From contig NZ_JADDYD010000001.1 in NCBI RefSeq assembly GCF_015708155.1, forward strand, positions 1-55,000: 55,000 bases of DNA, in the 5' to 3' direction. Position 1 is the first letter of the stretch. The number at the start of each line of letters is the position of its first letter. Positions 10,151 to 21,018 of the stretch are shown one piece after another. Both the position numbers and the translations under genes were made by a program. Source of the stretch: Mycoplasma sp. 'Moose RK' (lineage in GTDB: Bacteria; Bacillota_I; Bacilli_A; Mycoplasmatales; Metamycoplasmataceae). The notes under the pieces are model-generated. The model had not been told where the DNA came from. It did not search any database and saw nothing but the letters and a program-made list of their open reading frames with translations.

Positions 10151-10576
10151 TTAACTATCTTTGTAAAGAATAATTTTGTAATTGCGGTTAATTTTATTTT
10201 TTTTGTATTTCCAAAGAAATTCTATAAATATTGTTTTTTTCGCTTTGTCAATGCTATAGCGAAAACTTAGTGACCCAAAGGCAACACGAAATTTTGCTAT
10301 TATTTCTTTGATTATTGCCTCTACTAAAAGTTCGTCAATAATAACTTCACCATTTTTCACTTTAATAGTGTCATAAAAATCATTGGCATAAATATTAGGA
10401 AAAACGTCATTTTCCTTGTATTCACTTTCGCTTTTTATTTCGAAATTAAGATTGTTTTTCGGAATTTGTGTTGGCTTATTAAGTCTTGTGTTGTATAAAT
10501 ATCGTCCACCATAAGCTGCGCCTGCAACAATCGCAGTCGCAAATAAAGTAGTAGCAATCTTGCCAATTATTGACAT
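10151..10576 (-). CDS. Conserved membrane-anchored protein, unknown function
   Basis: 141 aa. An N-terminal hydrophobic helix (about residues 5-24, rich in Ala/Gly) is followed by a mixed alpha/beta domain with a final basic strand region (WKYKKNKINRNYKIILYK). There is no Cys in a lipobox position, so it is a single-pass membrane protein and not a lipoprotein. It starts 1 bp after the stop of the 411-aa gene, so the two are translationally coupled and probably work together. From memory this pair resembles the neighbouring mycoplasma families labelled MHO_1580/MHO_1590; that link is tentative. Confidence 0.7.
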   Translation of the reverse strand: MSIIGKIATTLFATAIVAGAAYGGRYLYNTRLNKPTQIPKNNLNFEIKSESEYKENDVFPNIYANDFYDTIKVKNGEVIIDELLVEAIIKEIIAKFRVAFGSLSFRYSIDKAKKTIFIEFLWKYKKNKINRNYKIILYKDS

Positions 10577-10577
10577 G

Positions 10578-11813
10578 CTAATCCTCTAGAGTTTGCTCGT
10601 CATCTTCCTTGAAATTAGTTGGTGAAAGATTTCTTAGCTGCTCGATGGTAAGAAAATTACTGGCAATGTATTTGAAATCACGATTTGAAAGATGAATTTG
10701 TTCTGATTTGATAAAGGGTGTTGAATAATTTATAATTTTCAACTTATAAATTCCGCTTTTCTTATCATAGTCAATCAATTTTCTCGGAATTTCCTGTGCA
10801 AATCCAACGCTTATTTGCTCATAATCATTGTTTATATTCATCTGAACTTTTGGATTTAGCGTCCCTGAAAAATTGTAAGGAACAACAAAACCCTGCTGCG
10901 AAAGTTGTGAGTTTCCCTTAAAAACAGCACGAGCATTGCCGTCATAATAGGTATTTGATTTTATTATAATATCGCCAATGATGTATTTTTTGTTAATAAT
11001 TTCTGGTTTGAAATTTGGATCAGAAATATTTGGTCTAAATTGGAAAGTCAAATCCAAATCACTTGGTGTTTTAATTGGCAAATTGATCAATTTTAGACCG
11101 GAAATGTTGATTTTTCGGTCAAGGTTGCCAGAAATAAAGGTTTCATAATCCACACCAACCTTCAAAACATTTTTGTTATAACTTAGTTGATCAAATTTAT
11201 AAGGAAAAAAATAAATTGTATTTTCCTCAATTTGTTCATAAGTTTTTGAATATTCAATTGAGGCATCAGCGCCTAAATTCGCCATACGGATTGACTTTAA
11301 GAATTTAAAACCGATTCCTGAATTTTGAATTGAATATTCCTTAACCACATCAGTAAAATTGCGAATTTTAACAACATTATCAAGAAGTGGTTTTTGATCA
11401 TTTTCTTTGGTCAAATAAACCAAAATATTGCTAATATTTTGGAAATTTGTACCCTGTTTTTTGCCAGTTTGCGTTTTATAACTGCTTTTTCCTGTTTCCC
11501 TAGAATCACTTTTGATATCAAGGCTGCCGAAGGAAAAAACTGCCTGATTGAATTTTTCTGGTAGCAAATTCAGAACCTGAGGTGCGTTTGCAGGCATGTT
11601 ATTTATTTGCACAAAAACATTGACAGTCCCAGCTATTTTTGAAAAAACTGTAACTATTACGTTAAAATGATCACTTGTTAGATCTCTTTCAATTTTAACA
11701 AACTGTCTGATCCCATTTGGTGGGTCAGTTGATGCAAAATTAAATGAAATTTGCCCGTAATTTCTAGCTATTTGAATTTCTGGTGTTTCAGTTGCCGCTA
11801 ATTCTAAATGCAT
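10578..11813 (-). CDS. Conserved 411-aa beta-rich protein, unknown function
   Basis: 411 aa without signal peptide or membrane helix. Predominantly alternating hydrophobic/polar residues with many short strands (for example NVIVTVFSKIAGTVNVFVQI), consistent with a beta-sandwich-like fold. It begins 3 bp after the 122-aa gene and ends 1 bp before the 141-aa membrane protein, with no independent ribosome binding site, so it is expressed by coupling. Its acidic C-terminus (KEDDEQTLED) is notable. I do not recognise an enzymatic motif. The neighbouring TM protein could anchor it to the membrane. Confidence 0.7.
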   Translation of the reverse strand: MHLELAATETPEIQIARNYGQISFNFASTDPPNGIRQFVKIERDLTSDHFNVIVTVFSKIAGTVNVFVQINNMPANAPQVLNLLPEKFNQAVFSFGSLDIKSDSRETGKSSYKTQTGKKQGTNFQNISNILVYLTKENDQKPLLDNVVKIRNFTDVVKEYSIQNSGIGFKFLKSIRMANLGADASIEYSKTYEQIEENTIYFFPYKFDQLSYNKNVLKVGVDYETFISGNLDRKINISGLKLINLPIKTPSDLDLTFQFRPNISDPNFKPEIINKKYIIGDIIIKSNTYYDGNARAVFKGNSQLSQQGFVVPYNFSGTLNPKVQMNINNDYEQISVGFAQEIPRKLIDYDKKSGIYKLKIINYSTPFIKSEQIHLSNRDFKYIASNFLTIEQLRNLSPTNFKEDDEQTLED

Positions 11814-11816
11814 AAA

Positions 11817-12185
11817 TTACAAATTTAAAATTGTGATAAATTGATCAATTGCTTTGTGCATATTTTTGTAATAAGTTGATTTTGACCAATATTTCTTGAT
11901 TCACTCACGGTCATTATCAATAAACTCTTTAATTAAAAGTTTTGTGTACTTTGGTTCTAACAAAGAAAGCGCTCGTTCAATTGAAGAAATCGGTAAATCA
12001 TGAGTTTTGTCAATTAAACCTAGTGATTCAAAAATTTTCTCTTTCTCAGAGTGTAATTTACTTGCTTTATGATATAAAAAAAGAAAAGAAACCATAGATT
12101 TTTTTTGAACAAAAGACCATTTTATTGGTTTTTCTTTAGACTTATTCTTTTTGTTTTTTGTAAGTTTTTTATCTACCTCATACAT
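11817..12185 (-). CDS. Small helix-turn-helix-like protein (MG284/MPN403-like?)
   Basis: 122 aa. A Lys-rich N-terminus precedes a helical domain. The C-terminal part reads LSLLEPKYTKLLIKEFI, then WSKSTYYKNMHKAIDQFI, a layout like the end of sigma region 4 or ArpU-type regulators, where the S-T-Y-Y segment would be the recognition helix. A TGA(Trp) at 11901 must be read through to reach the TAA at 11817. It has an excellent ribosome binding site (AAGGAGAC) 36 bp after obg. From memory the sequence style fits the MG284/MPN403 family of mycoplasmas. DNA binding is an inference. Confidence 0.65.
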
Positions 12186-12221
12186 TTTTGTCTCCTTTTT
12201 AAAATTATATTTTATGTTATT

Positions 12222-13481
12222 TTAGTCCCATTGGAACTCAAAATTGTAAATTTTTACAAGGTCGCCGGACCTAATTCCGGCTTTTATTAATTGGTCTCAA
12301 AGACCAATATTTTTAATTTTTGCATTGAATCTAAAAATGTTTTCTTGTGAATTTAAAGGTATTTTTTGAATTAAACTTTTGATTAAATCACCTGTGATTT
12401 CAAAAATTCCTGGTACCTTATTATCTATAAAATACGGGGATTCTAATTTGTATTCAACAAAATCATGATCAACATTAATAGTGTTTAAATTCATTTTAGT
12501 TCTTGAAATCAAATCAAACATTTGTTTTTTAATAGTTTCAATTTCAAAATTTGAATTTTCAGCAAAACTAGCTTGAATCAGCTCAATTTTGGGGAATTTT
12601 TTTTGAAAATGGGCTAAATTTTCTTGGTAATCTGGCAAATCTTTTTTATTCGCAATTACAATTTGGCATAAATTCGCCAAATTTTCATTAAAATTCTTTA
12701 GCTCATAATTAATTTCGATAAAATCATTAACAGGATTTTTCGATTTTGAGCCAAAATCAATTACATGGACAATTGCGCGACAACGTTCAATATGTTTTAG
12801 AAAAACAATTCCCATGCCCTTTCCTTTGCTAGCTCCTGAAATTAATCCAGGTAAGTCGGCAACAACAAAAGAATTTTCATAAAATTTTACAAGACCCAAT
12901 TGTGGAACTAAGGTTGTAAATTCATAGTCTGCGATTTTAGGCTTTGAATTGGAAATTAATGATAAAAGTGTTGATTTTCCGGCATTTGGCTTTCCTATCA
13001 AACCAACATCAGCCATAACTTTTAATTCCAATTTTAAGTTCAATTTTTGGCCCAAGTCGCCGTTTTCAGAAACTCGTGGTGCTTTATTTTTAGCAGTTTT
13101 GAAACGTGAATTTCCTCGTCCACCTTGACCTCCTTGAGCAATTAAATATTTTTTTTGATCAATTACATCACAAATCAAAGTATTTTGCTTGAAAACTTGT
13201 GTTCCAAGCGGTACCTTAATAAAAAGGTCCTTGCCGTTGGCACCAAAACGGTTTTTTGATCTCCCGTTTTCACCATTATTACCACTTATTTTTTTATATT
13301 TGTGAAATGGCAATAAAGTGTTGATTCCTGAGTCGCCAACAAAAAAAATTGATCCTCCGTTACCGCCGTCTCCACCATCTGGCCCACCCTTGTCGACGTG
13401 AGCTTCACGTCTAAATGAAATTATTCCATCACCACCTTTCCCTGCTTCGACTTCAATTGAAATTTTATCAATAAATTTCAT
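12222..13481 (-). CDS. obg: GTPase Obg/CgtA
   Basis: 419 aa. Ribosome-associated GTPase needed for 50S maturation. The N-terminal Obg fold is glycine-rich (GKGGDGIISFRREAHVDKGG and following). The G domain has G1 GKPNAGKST, G3 DLPG and G4 NKKD. The C-terminal OCT domain ends with SGDLVKIYNFEFQWD, which is reached only by reading the TGA at 12297-12299 as Trp, so a standard-code call would clip it by 25 residues. The ribosome binding site overlaps the end of the choline-kinase-like gene, whose stop is 1 bp before this ATG. Confidence 0.96.
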
Positions 13482-13482
13482 C

Positions 13483-14205
13483 CTATTCCCTTCAATTCGC
13501 TAACTCCGAATGCAAAATTTCAAGTTTATCTTTATATGGTTTATCGTCAAAATGTTTAGTTTCTTGCACATTTACCCATAAAATTATAAGATAAAGGACT
13601 AAAATTTTATGGGTTAAAACATATTTATAATTGACTGGTCCATAAAAATCTAGAAAATTTTTTTCTTGCTCTTGGTTCAGCTTAGCTGATTCAATAAAAT
13701 ATGCCAAATCAAAATATTTGTCACCTTTTGACGCGTATTCTCAATCTAAAAAATAAATTTTTCGATCTTTTTCAACCATGTTCATTAACCATAAATCGTT
13801 ATGAAGTGGTGTTGATTTGTCCATATTTTTGAGCACTTTATTAATAAAAGAATAAAATTTATTAATAATTTCAATTTTTATGCCCTTTTCAGATAAAATT
13901 TTTAAGTATTTTTTAATTCGGGAAGCGTGGTTTGAAGGTGGAAAATTTAGATTAGAATTGTGAATTTTTCTTAACTGATTTGCAATATTTTTAAGACTTT
14001 CGGTATTTAACTCAACTGGTTTTCCCTCAATTCACTCCCAAATAATCTTATTTTCTGAATTTGATATTAATTTTGGAACAAACTTAAAATTAGATAAAAT
14101 TTGATAGTCGATTTTATGATTCATTCCATTGTAGTTTTTATTTTGAATAAAATTTGAACCGCAACGAAAGGATTCATTAGTAAATCCAATTAAAATTTTT
14201 TTCAT
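13483..14205 (-). CDS. Choline/ethanolamine kinase-like phosphotransferase (LicA-type)
   Basis: 240 aa. The kinase signatures of the APH/choline-kinase superfamily are visible: catalytic loop LHNDLWLMNM (H135, D137, N142) and the metal-binding YFLDWEYA (D154), followed by the family-typical YFDLAYFIE. The N-terminal lobe is short and lacks a clear glycine-rich loop. These enzymes phosphorylate choline or a related small alcohol, feeding phosphocholine head groups of glycolipids or lipids. The start at ATG 14205 and stop TAG at 13483 require three TGA(Trp) codons in frame. It is the first gene of the transcript that continues into obg. The substrate is uncertain; an aminoglycoside or thiamine kinase is possible. 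Confidence 0.75.
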
Positions 14206-14257
14206 ATGTTTAAAATTTTAATTGATTTTGCGATTTTACAATGAAAAAAATCAAATC

Positions 14258-14350
14258 TGCTAGGGCAGCTTTTATTCACCACCCTAGCACAATATTTTAA
14301 GAAAAAAATGAAAATTTTGCAAAAAAAAGGAAAAATCGGCGATTTTTCCT
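14258..14350. other. Two stem-loops between the divergent recA and choline-kinase-like genes
   Basis: TGCTAGGG (14258-14265) pairs with CCCTAGCA (14282-14289) over a 16-nt loop. A second hairpin AGGAAAAATC-GGC-GATTTTTCCT (14328-14350) has a 10-bp perfect stem. Both genes point away from this region, so these are not ordinary transcript ends. They may be operators or cruciform sites in the shared promoter region. Confidence 0.55.
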
Positions 14351-14449
14351 AAATTTTTCCCTTTTTTTGGCAAAAATTGAAAAAAAATTTAAATTAAAAT
14401 ATATGCATGTCTCTTTAAAAACATGTTTATATTTTTAGAAGGAGCTACC

Positions 14450-15463
14450 ATGGCTGAAATCAACAACAAAATATTATTAAAACAGGCGCTTGCTGACATA
14501 AAAAAGAAATTCGGGAATGAGTCGATTATGGTTTTGGGCGAAAAACCACCGATTGACACAGAGGTTTTCACCTCTGGAAGTATGGCAATTGACGCTGCTC
14601 TAGGAATTGGTGGTTTTCCAAAAGGTAGAATTATTGAAATTTTTGGTCCTGAATCTTCTGGAAAAACAACAATCACCTTACATGCAATTGCTGAGATTCA
14701 AAAGCAAGGTGGAATTGCGGCTTTCATTGATGCAGAGCATTCAATCGATCCTCAATATGCAAAAAATTTAGGAATTGATGTCGACAATTTAATTCTTTCC
14801 CAACCTGATTCAGGTGAGCAAGCCCTTGATATTGTTGATACTTTGGCAAAAACCAAAGCAATAGACTTAATTGTTGTAGATTCAGTTGCTGCTTTGGTTC
14901 CCATGGCCGAGCTTCAAGGTGAAATGAAAGATCAAGTAATTGGTGCGCAAGCCAGACTAATGTCAAAAGCGCTTAGGAAAATCACAGCATCGCTTAATAA
15001 AAATGGTACGACTGTAATTTTCATTAACCAAATTCGTGAAAAAGTTGGTGTGATTTTTGGAAACCCTGAAACAACTCCAGGCGGTCGTGGACTTAAATTT
15101 TATTCATCAATTAGGCTTGATGTGCGAAAAGTTCAACAAATAACTTCAGGCGGCGACATAACCGGGAACAGCGTGCGAGTGAAGGTTGTCAAAAATAAAT
15201 TAGCGATTCCTTTTAAAACTGCAATGGTTGAAATTATTTTTGCAAAAGGGATTTCAAAATCAGCTGAAATTGTTCAGATGGGTGAAGAATTAGGAATTCT
15301 TGAAAGAAAAGGTTCATGATTTGCTTATAAGGGAGAGAATATTGCTCAAGGTAAGTTGAATTTGAAACTTCTTTTGGAAAATAACACTAAATTATTTGCT
15401 GAATTAAAAGAAAAAATTATTGAAAAACTTAAAGAAAATCAAGTACAAACTGAAACATTATAG
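14450..15463 (+). CDS. recA: Recombinase RecA
   Basis: 337 aa. Strand-exchange protein of homologous recombination. Walker A is GPESSGKTT at residues 66-74; [10 protein letters not shown] is Walker B; the [21 protein letters not shown] stretch covers the end of the core and loop L2. The start at ATG 14450 is supported by AGAAGGAG six bases upstream, so an upstream in-frame ATG at 14423 is rejected. A TGA(Trp) at 15317 is read through to TAG at 15461. The C-terminus lacks a long acidic tail, which is common in mollicutes. It heads a plus-strand run with cls, secG and rnr. Confidence 0.97.
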
Positions 15464-15480
15464 TAAAATTATCAACTGAA

Positions 15481-17007
15481 ATGTTTAAATATCGTTGAAT
15501 TTTTTACTACATTTTTATTTTTCTGTTTTTAGTTTTCTTTGGAATAACAATTTATTTAATTCATTTTTTTGTGATAAAAAACCAAATTTGGTATTCAATT
15601 GGTGCGATTTTGATTGTTTTTTTCTCAACTTCTTCATTCAATTTATTTTTGTTATTTCAAAAAAGAAGACAGGAAGCAAAAATTTCTTGACTCATTGCAT
15701 GCTCAATTTTTCCCATAATTGGTCCTATTTTGTATGTTTTTCTGGGTAGAAAATACTTAAGTAGTCAAAAAATGGATCAATATTTTTTCCAATACCGACA
15801 CTTTATTTCTTATGAAAAAAATAGTGAAATAGTTCAAAAGATTCCAAAATTAAGCCGCAATTTGCTGCTTTTTTCAAGTAATTATTTTCTTTCACCTATC
15901 AAAGAATTTGAAGGCGAACTACTTGTTGATGGTCACAAATTTTTTCAAAAACTTTTTGAAGATATCAAAAAAGCAAAAAAGTTCATTTTTATTGACATTT
16001 ATGTCATAAAAAATGACTTTGTTTGGCAAAAATTAAAAAAATTATTGATAAAAAAAACTGCTCAGGGCGTAAAGGTAAGAATTTTGGTTGACTCTTTTGG
16101 CGCCTATTTAATAAAATCAAGGCAATGATTGGAACTAAGACGAAAAAAAATTGAAGTTATTTTCTTTAATATTTTTAAAGTCCCTTTCATTTCAGGCGAT
16201 AGTTTCTACCGAAACCACCGCAAAATGTACCTGATCGATGGAGAAATTGTCTACACAGGCGGAAATAATATTTCCGAGGAATACACTGGTTTTGACAAAT
16301 ATTATGGTTACTGGATGGATTTGAACCTTAGACTTGAAGGTGAAATTGTCAAAACTTATTGTGAAAATTTTATTTTTCACTGATCAAAATGAGGAAAAAA
16401 ATCTATTTCTAAAGCTGAAATAGCCAGTTTTTGTCAAATTAAGAAACCTGAAATTAAAAGTGAAAAAATCAAAAACCGTGGCGTTGTTATCCAAAGTGGT
16501 CCAAATATTGATGTTTCGCTAATTGAGGGTTTTATTTTAAAACAAATTTACTCAGCGCGAAGAAATATTAAAATTTTTACCCCTTATTTTGTTCCGACTC
16601 AAAAAATTGTTGACAGTCTCAGGGACGTTTTGCTTGCGGAAATAGAAGTAGAAATTTATCTTCCTGGGCGCGCTGATTCAAAAATTATTAACAATTTCAA
16701 TAATTTTTTTGCAAAGAAATTATTGAAAAAAGGTGCAAAAATTTACTATTTTAATGAAATTTTTTTCCATGGAAAATCAATAATAATTGATAATAGTGTT
16801 GGTATGATCGGGTCTGCAAACCTCGATGCGCGTTCACTTTTTTTTCAATATGAAATAAATCTATTTTTTAGTGGCCGAATTTTGGACCACTTTTTGCAAC
16901 ACATTCAAGTCTTAAAACAACAAAAAGTAATTATCGAAACAAAAAAAATCCAAAAAGTTTTTTTTGTTTTCAGATTTTTTATTTTTTTTCTGAAAACTAT
17001 TGTTTAA
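15481..17007 (+). CDS. cls: Cardiolipin synthase (phospholipase D family)
   Basis: 508 aa. Two N-terminal membrane helices with the PLDc_N-type segment FPIIGPILYVFLGRKY are followed by two HKD catalytic motifs: HRKMYLIDGEIVYTGGNNI and HGKSIIIDNSVGMIGSANLD. This is the standard bacterial cardiolipin synthase architecture (two phosphatidylglycerols to cardiolipin plus glycerol). Several TGA(Trp) codons interrupt the frame in the standard code. The start at ATG 15481 is 17 bp after recA and has a weak ribosome binding site. A 9-bp inverted repeat (16966-16974 / 16989-16997) lies within its last codons. Confidence 0.92.
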
Positions 17008-17018
17008 AAAAATTTTTA

Positions 17019-17027
17019 TGGTAAAAT
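17019..17027 (+). promoter_or_regulatory. Extended -10 promoter of secG-rnr
   Basis: TGGTAAAAT (TG-N-TAAAAT) lies 28 bp upstream of the secG ATG in the short gap after cls. No -35 is evident. It would give secG-rnr independent transcription. Confidence 0.4.
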
Positions 17028-17054
17028 TTACAAATTAAAACTAGCAGGTTTGTT

Positions 17055-17288
17055 ATGTTAAAAACTATTGTTGCTGTCTTGATAGCCATTTTTGGGCTAA
17101 TTATTGTTTTGATTTCGATATTAATGTCACCACATTCTAATTCTTTTTCGGGGGCATTAATTGGTTCAAGTGACCTAGATTTATTTCAGGTTTCAAAAGA
17201 ACGCGGTTTTAAAAAATTCACAAAATGGTCAATGTTCATTTTTGGTTTTATCTTTTTGTTGCTCTCGTTGTTGATTAGGTTGTTGTAG
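17055..17288 (+). CDS. secG: Protein-export membrane protein SecG
   Basis: 77 aa with two membrane helices (residues 3-24 and 57-76) around the conserved loop LISILMSPHSNSFSGALIGS and a DLDLF-x-x-SKERG segment, which is diagnostic of SecG. It assists SecYE/SecA in protein export. The stop TAG is 5 bp before the rnr ATG; secG-rnr is a common pairing in Firmicutes and mycoplasmas. Confidence 0.93.
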   Translation: MLKTIVAVLIAIFGLIIVLISILMSPHSNSFSGALIGSSDLDLFQVSKERGFKKFTKWSMFIFGFIFLLLSLLIRLL

Positions 17289-17293
17289 AATTT

Positions 17294-19387
17294 ATGAACA
17301 TTATTCCTGAAAATCAGCTTAAAGAATTTCTTAAAATTGAAAGAACATTTTTGGAAATTGCAAAAAAATTTAAAATTCCTTTTGATTTAAACCCATATTT
17401 GACGAGTCGAATTGGACGCCTTATTGAAAATTTTTCGATTTTCAAAACACATGAAGGAAAATATTACTGACCTGAATTAGTTGGCACACACATTGGAATT
17501 TTCCGAGCAACACAATCGACTTTTGGTTTTGTTGAACTAAAAGAAAGTACAAATGAGGACAAAAAAATTTTCATTCCGGGAAAATACAATGCCTGTGCGC
17601 TTGATAACGACGAAGTCAGAATTAATGTCTATGTTGATAGGCTAAAAAAGGACAGTTTTTACGGTGTTGTTACCAAAATTTTGCAAAGAAATACAAAATT
17701 TTTAATTGGAAAAGTTCTTAAAAATGGAAAATTCTGGAATTTTGAACCTGTTAATTTCAAAGGTAGGTTTTTTTTTCGTTGAAGTTCAACTACAAATTTA
17801 GTTGAAGGTGATTTTTTGAAAGTTAAAATTGTTGACTATCAACAGCAGATTCTCAAAATTTCTGTTATTCAAAAAATTGGTAATGAAAACGAACCTTTTT
17901 TAAACATAAAAATCCCCATAATTGAATCAGAAGTTTCTGTGGATTTTGACAAAAATGTCCTTAGTGAAGCTGCAAAAATTGATCAAAAAATTGGAAAAAT
18001 TGATCAAAATCGTATTGATTTGCGGAGCGAATTAGTTGTCACAATTGACGGTGAGGACACTAAAGACTTTGATGATGCAATTTCTGTTCAAAAAAATAAA
18101 AATGGCGATTTTGTTCTTAAAGTTCATATTGCTGATGTCGCAAATTATGTAAAACAAAATTCAGCTATCGATTTAGAAGCGCAAAAACGGGGAACTTCAA
18201 TTTACTTGCCGCAGCTTGTCATACCAATGCTTCCTGAAGAATTATCGAATGGAATTTGCTCATTGAAACCAAATGTTGACCGTTTTACCGTCACAATGGA
18301 GGCATTAATTAATTCAAAAGGTGAAAATTTAGCTGTTAAAGTTTACCCTTCGGTAATTAATTCTCATCGTCGTTTGACGTATGATGAAGTCAATGATTTT
18401 TTTGCTGGAAAAAACATTTTTTCTAATGAAAATCTTGAAAAAATGCTAATAAATGCAAGAGAACTTGATGAAATTCTTGCAAATTTCAAAAAAAATCAAG
18501 GTTATATTGATTTTGCAATTGATGAAGTGAAAATTATCTTGGATTCAGAAGGTTACACTGAGGCTTTAAAAATAAAAAAGCACGGAATTTCTGAAAATTT
18601 AATAGAAAATTTTATGGTTCGAGCAAATGAAAATGTTGCTGAACTTTTAGCAAAAAATGGTATTTCCTTTTTATATAGAATTCACAATAAGCCAGATCCA
18701 GAAAAAGTGCTATTTTTCAATAAGATTTTAAAAAGTTTGGGAATTAATCAATCGCTGAAATTGAACTCTAGCTCAAAGGATTTTGCGGAAATTGTTGAAA
18801 AAATTAAAGCAGAAAATAATGACAATTTTTTGAAATATTTAATTTTAAGGACTATGCAAAAAGCAATTTATAGTACGAAAAATGAAGGACACTTTGGCCT
18901 AGCAGCAAAATTTTACACTCATTTTACAAGCCCGATCCGCCGCTATCCTGATTTGCTTTTGCACAGAATTATTGAGCATTTTTTGTTTAAAAAAAATGAT
19001 AATATTGATTTTTTTGATCAAGTTTTGGCAAAAAATTCCTACACAACGAGCGAGCTTGAGCAACGAGCTTTTAATTTAGAACGCAAAATTTGTTCATTAA
19101 AAAAAGCTGAATATGCACAAAAATTTGTCGGAAAAAAGTACAAGGCGCAAATAATTTCAATTATAAAAGTTGGATTCTTCGTCGAAATTGAAGGTGTTTT
19201 TGACGCAATGGTTAATACGAAAACTCTGCCCGATTGAAAAGATGATTCTTATGTTTTGTCTGATGATGGTTTTTGCATCTATAACAAAAAAAATAGCTTT
19301 AGATTAGGGCAATTTGTTGATATTTTGATTGAAAATGTTAATATTTGGGATGGGAAAATTAGCGCGCTTTTAGTTGAAAATTTTTAA
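17294..19387 (+). CDS. rnr: Ribonuclease R (RNB-family 3'-5' exoribonuclease)
   Basis: 697 aa. An N-terminal winged-helix and cold-shock-like OB region is followed by the RNB catalytic domain: TIDGEDTKDFDDAISV contains the Asp cluster that binds magnesium. The conserved HYTHFTSPIRRYPDLLLHR motif has the local form YTHFTSPIRRYPDLLLHR. A C-terminal S1 domain is reached by reading TGA at 19235 as Trp (KAQIISIIKVGFFVEIEGV and on). The start at ATG 17294 lies well upstream of the first long open block because of a TGA(Trp) codon in the N-terminal domain. With no PNPase in the window, this is the main 3' exonuclease candidate, and in mycoplasmas RNase R is normally the only one. Confidence 0.95.
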
Positions 19388-19435
19388 AATTCAATAAATA
19401 AATTTAAATACTTTGATATTCACTAAATGAAAAAC

Positions 19436-19470
19436 ATAAACTAGTATAAAAAAATTAAATACTAGTTTAT
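19436..19470. terminator. Bidirectional hairpin between convergent rnr and gatB
   Basis: ATAAACTAGTAT (19436-19447) pairs perfectly with ATACTAGTTTAT (19459-19470) over an 11-nt AT loop. It lies 49 bp after the rnr stop and 145 bp before the gatB stop. The stem is 12 bp but AT-rich, with only short T-runs. Confidence 0.5.
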
Positions 19471-19614
19471 TGACAAATTCTTCTGAAAATAATGAATTTT
19501 AAGAAGAAGATAAAGATTATTTGCTAGATTTTTCCACTTTTTTAATTAAGGGTTTTCAAATCAAAAAATACCTAATTCAAATGTTTTTTATTCCTTGGAA
19601 AAATTTTTATCTAA

Positions 19615-21018
19615 TTAAAGTTTTTCTAGTCAATCAATTACAAATTTACTAATTTGTTTTGGATCTGCAGAGCCTTTTGTCGTTTGTACTAATTTACCAA
19701 TTAAAAATTTAACTAATTTTTCCTTATTTTGTTTATTTTTTTCAATTTGCTCAGATTCTGATAAAAGAATTTGATTAAAAATTTGGTTTAATTCATTATC
19801 GGAAATTTTCGATTTTGAAATTTTTTCCACAATTTCATCAAAAAATAATTTAGAATTTTCTTGCTTTAATTTAATTACTTCCCTAAAATCAGTGTTTGAA
19901 ATTTCATTTTTGATTTTTTTTGAAACTAAATTAGAAAAAAAACTGAAATCAATGTTTAAATTTTGCATACCAACTTTATTGATTATTGGGACAATTTCTG
20001 CAAAAAATAATTTCACAGATTCAACTCAGTTAGTAGGGTTTGAGTTCTTCAAGAAATTTCAAAAGTCGACATTATTTAGAATTTGATTTGCATAAAAGTC
20101 TGTAACACCTTTACTTTTTAGCAACTCAAAAATTTCTGTGGGAGTCAGGGGAAGAATTATTTCATCAACAAAATCTTTTTCCAATTCAATGTAAGGTAAA
20201 TTTGGCTCTGGAAAATATTTGTAATCAATTGAATCAGTCTTTACTCGCAAAACCTGATTTTTAATAAGTTTGTCATTAAATTTTTTAGTAACTTGCTCAA
20301 CTTTCTCATTATTTTCATAAGTTTTTATTTGTTCTTTAATTTCAATTTCAGCTGATTTTTGAATATTTGAAATTGAATTAATATTTTTAATCTCAACTTT
20401 TGGATTAAATTCACTCTGATTTTTCTCTCGAACTGAAATATTTATGTCAGCACGGAGTGAGCCATTTTCCATTTTTGCATCAGAAATACCCAAAAATAAA
20501 GCTAATTTTCGAATTTCTTCAACATATTGTGATGCTTGCTTTGCTGAACTTAAAACTGGTTTTGTAACTATTTCGATTAACGGAACGCCGCATCGATTGT
20601 AATCAAAAAATGTTGAATTTTCAATGTGAATTTGTTTTGCAGTGTCTTCTTCAAGGTGGATTCTTTCAATTTCAACAAAAAAATCACCAACTTTTATGGT
20701 GCCATTTTTGCCAATTGGGTAAAATTGTTGTGTAATTTGATACCCTTTTGGCAAATCAGGATAAAAATAATTTTTTCGGTCAAAAGCCAAGACTGGTGAA
20801 ATTTCCATTTTAAGCGCTTTTGCTAACAAAATTGCCTTTTTTACAGCAGATTTGTTAATTTTTGGCAAGGTGCCAAGATAACCTAAATCAAAAAGATTGA
20901 AAAATTTGTTCGCTTCACCTCTTAAATTTGGCGAATTCGAAAACATTTTACTTTTTGTGTTGAGCTCAAGATGAATTTCCACACCGATTGTAACCAAATA
21001 ATTATGATTTTCCATCAT
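19615..21018 (-). CDS. gatB: Asp/Glu-tRNA amidotransferase subunit B
   Basis: 467 aa. Converts Glu-tRNAGln (and Asp-tRNAAsn) to the amide with GatA and GatC. The N-terminal kinase-like domain carries GVEIHLELNTKSKMFS and the YFYPDLPKGYQITQ segment typical of GatB. The cradle domain has FDYNRCGVPLIEIVT and the GSLRADINISVR motif. The C-terminal helical and YqeY tail (residues ~330-467) is complete only when TGA is read as Trp, ending at TAA 19615. The start codon overlaps the last 17 nt of gatA, indicating coupling; AGGG lies upstream. Confidence 0.96.

Noticed and set aside
12222-12296. End of obg at the TGA at 12297
   Set aside because: Reading TGA as Trp restores the conserved end of the OCT domain (GDLVKIYNFEF).
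16966-16997. 9-bp inverted repeat as a terminator of cls
   Set aside because: It lies within the last codons of cls and is not followed by a T-run; the next gene has its own promoter-like box.
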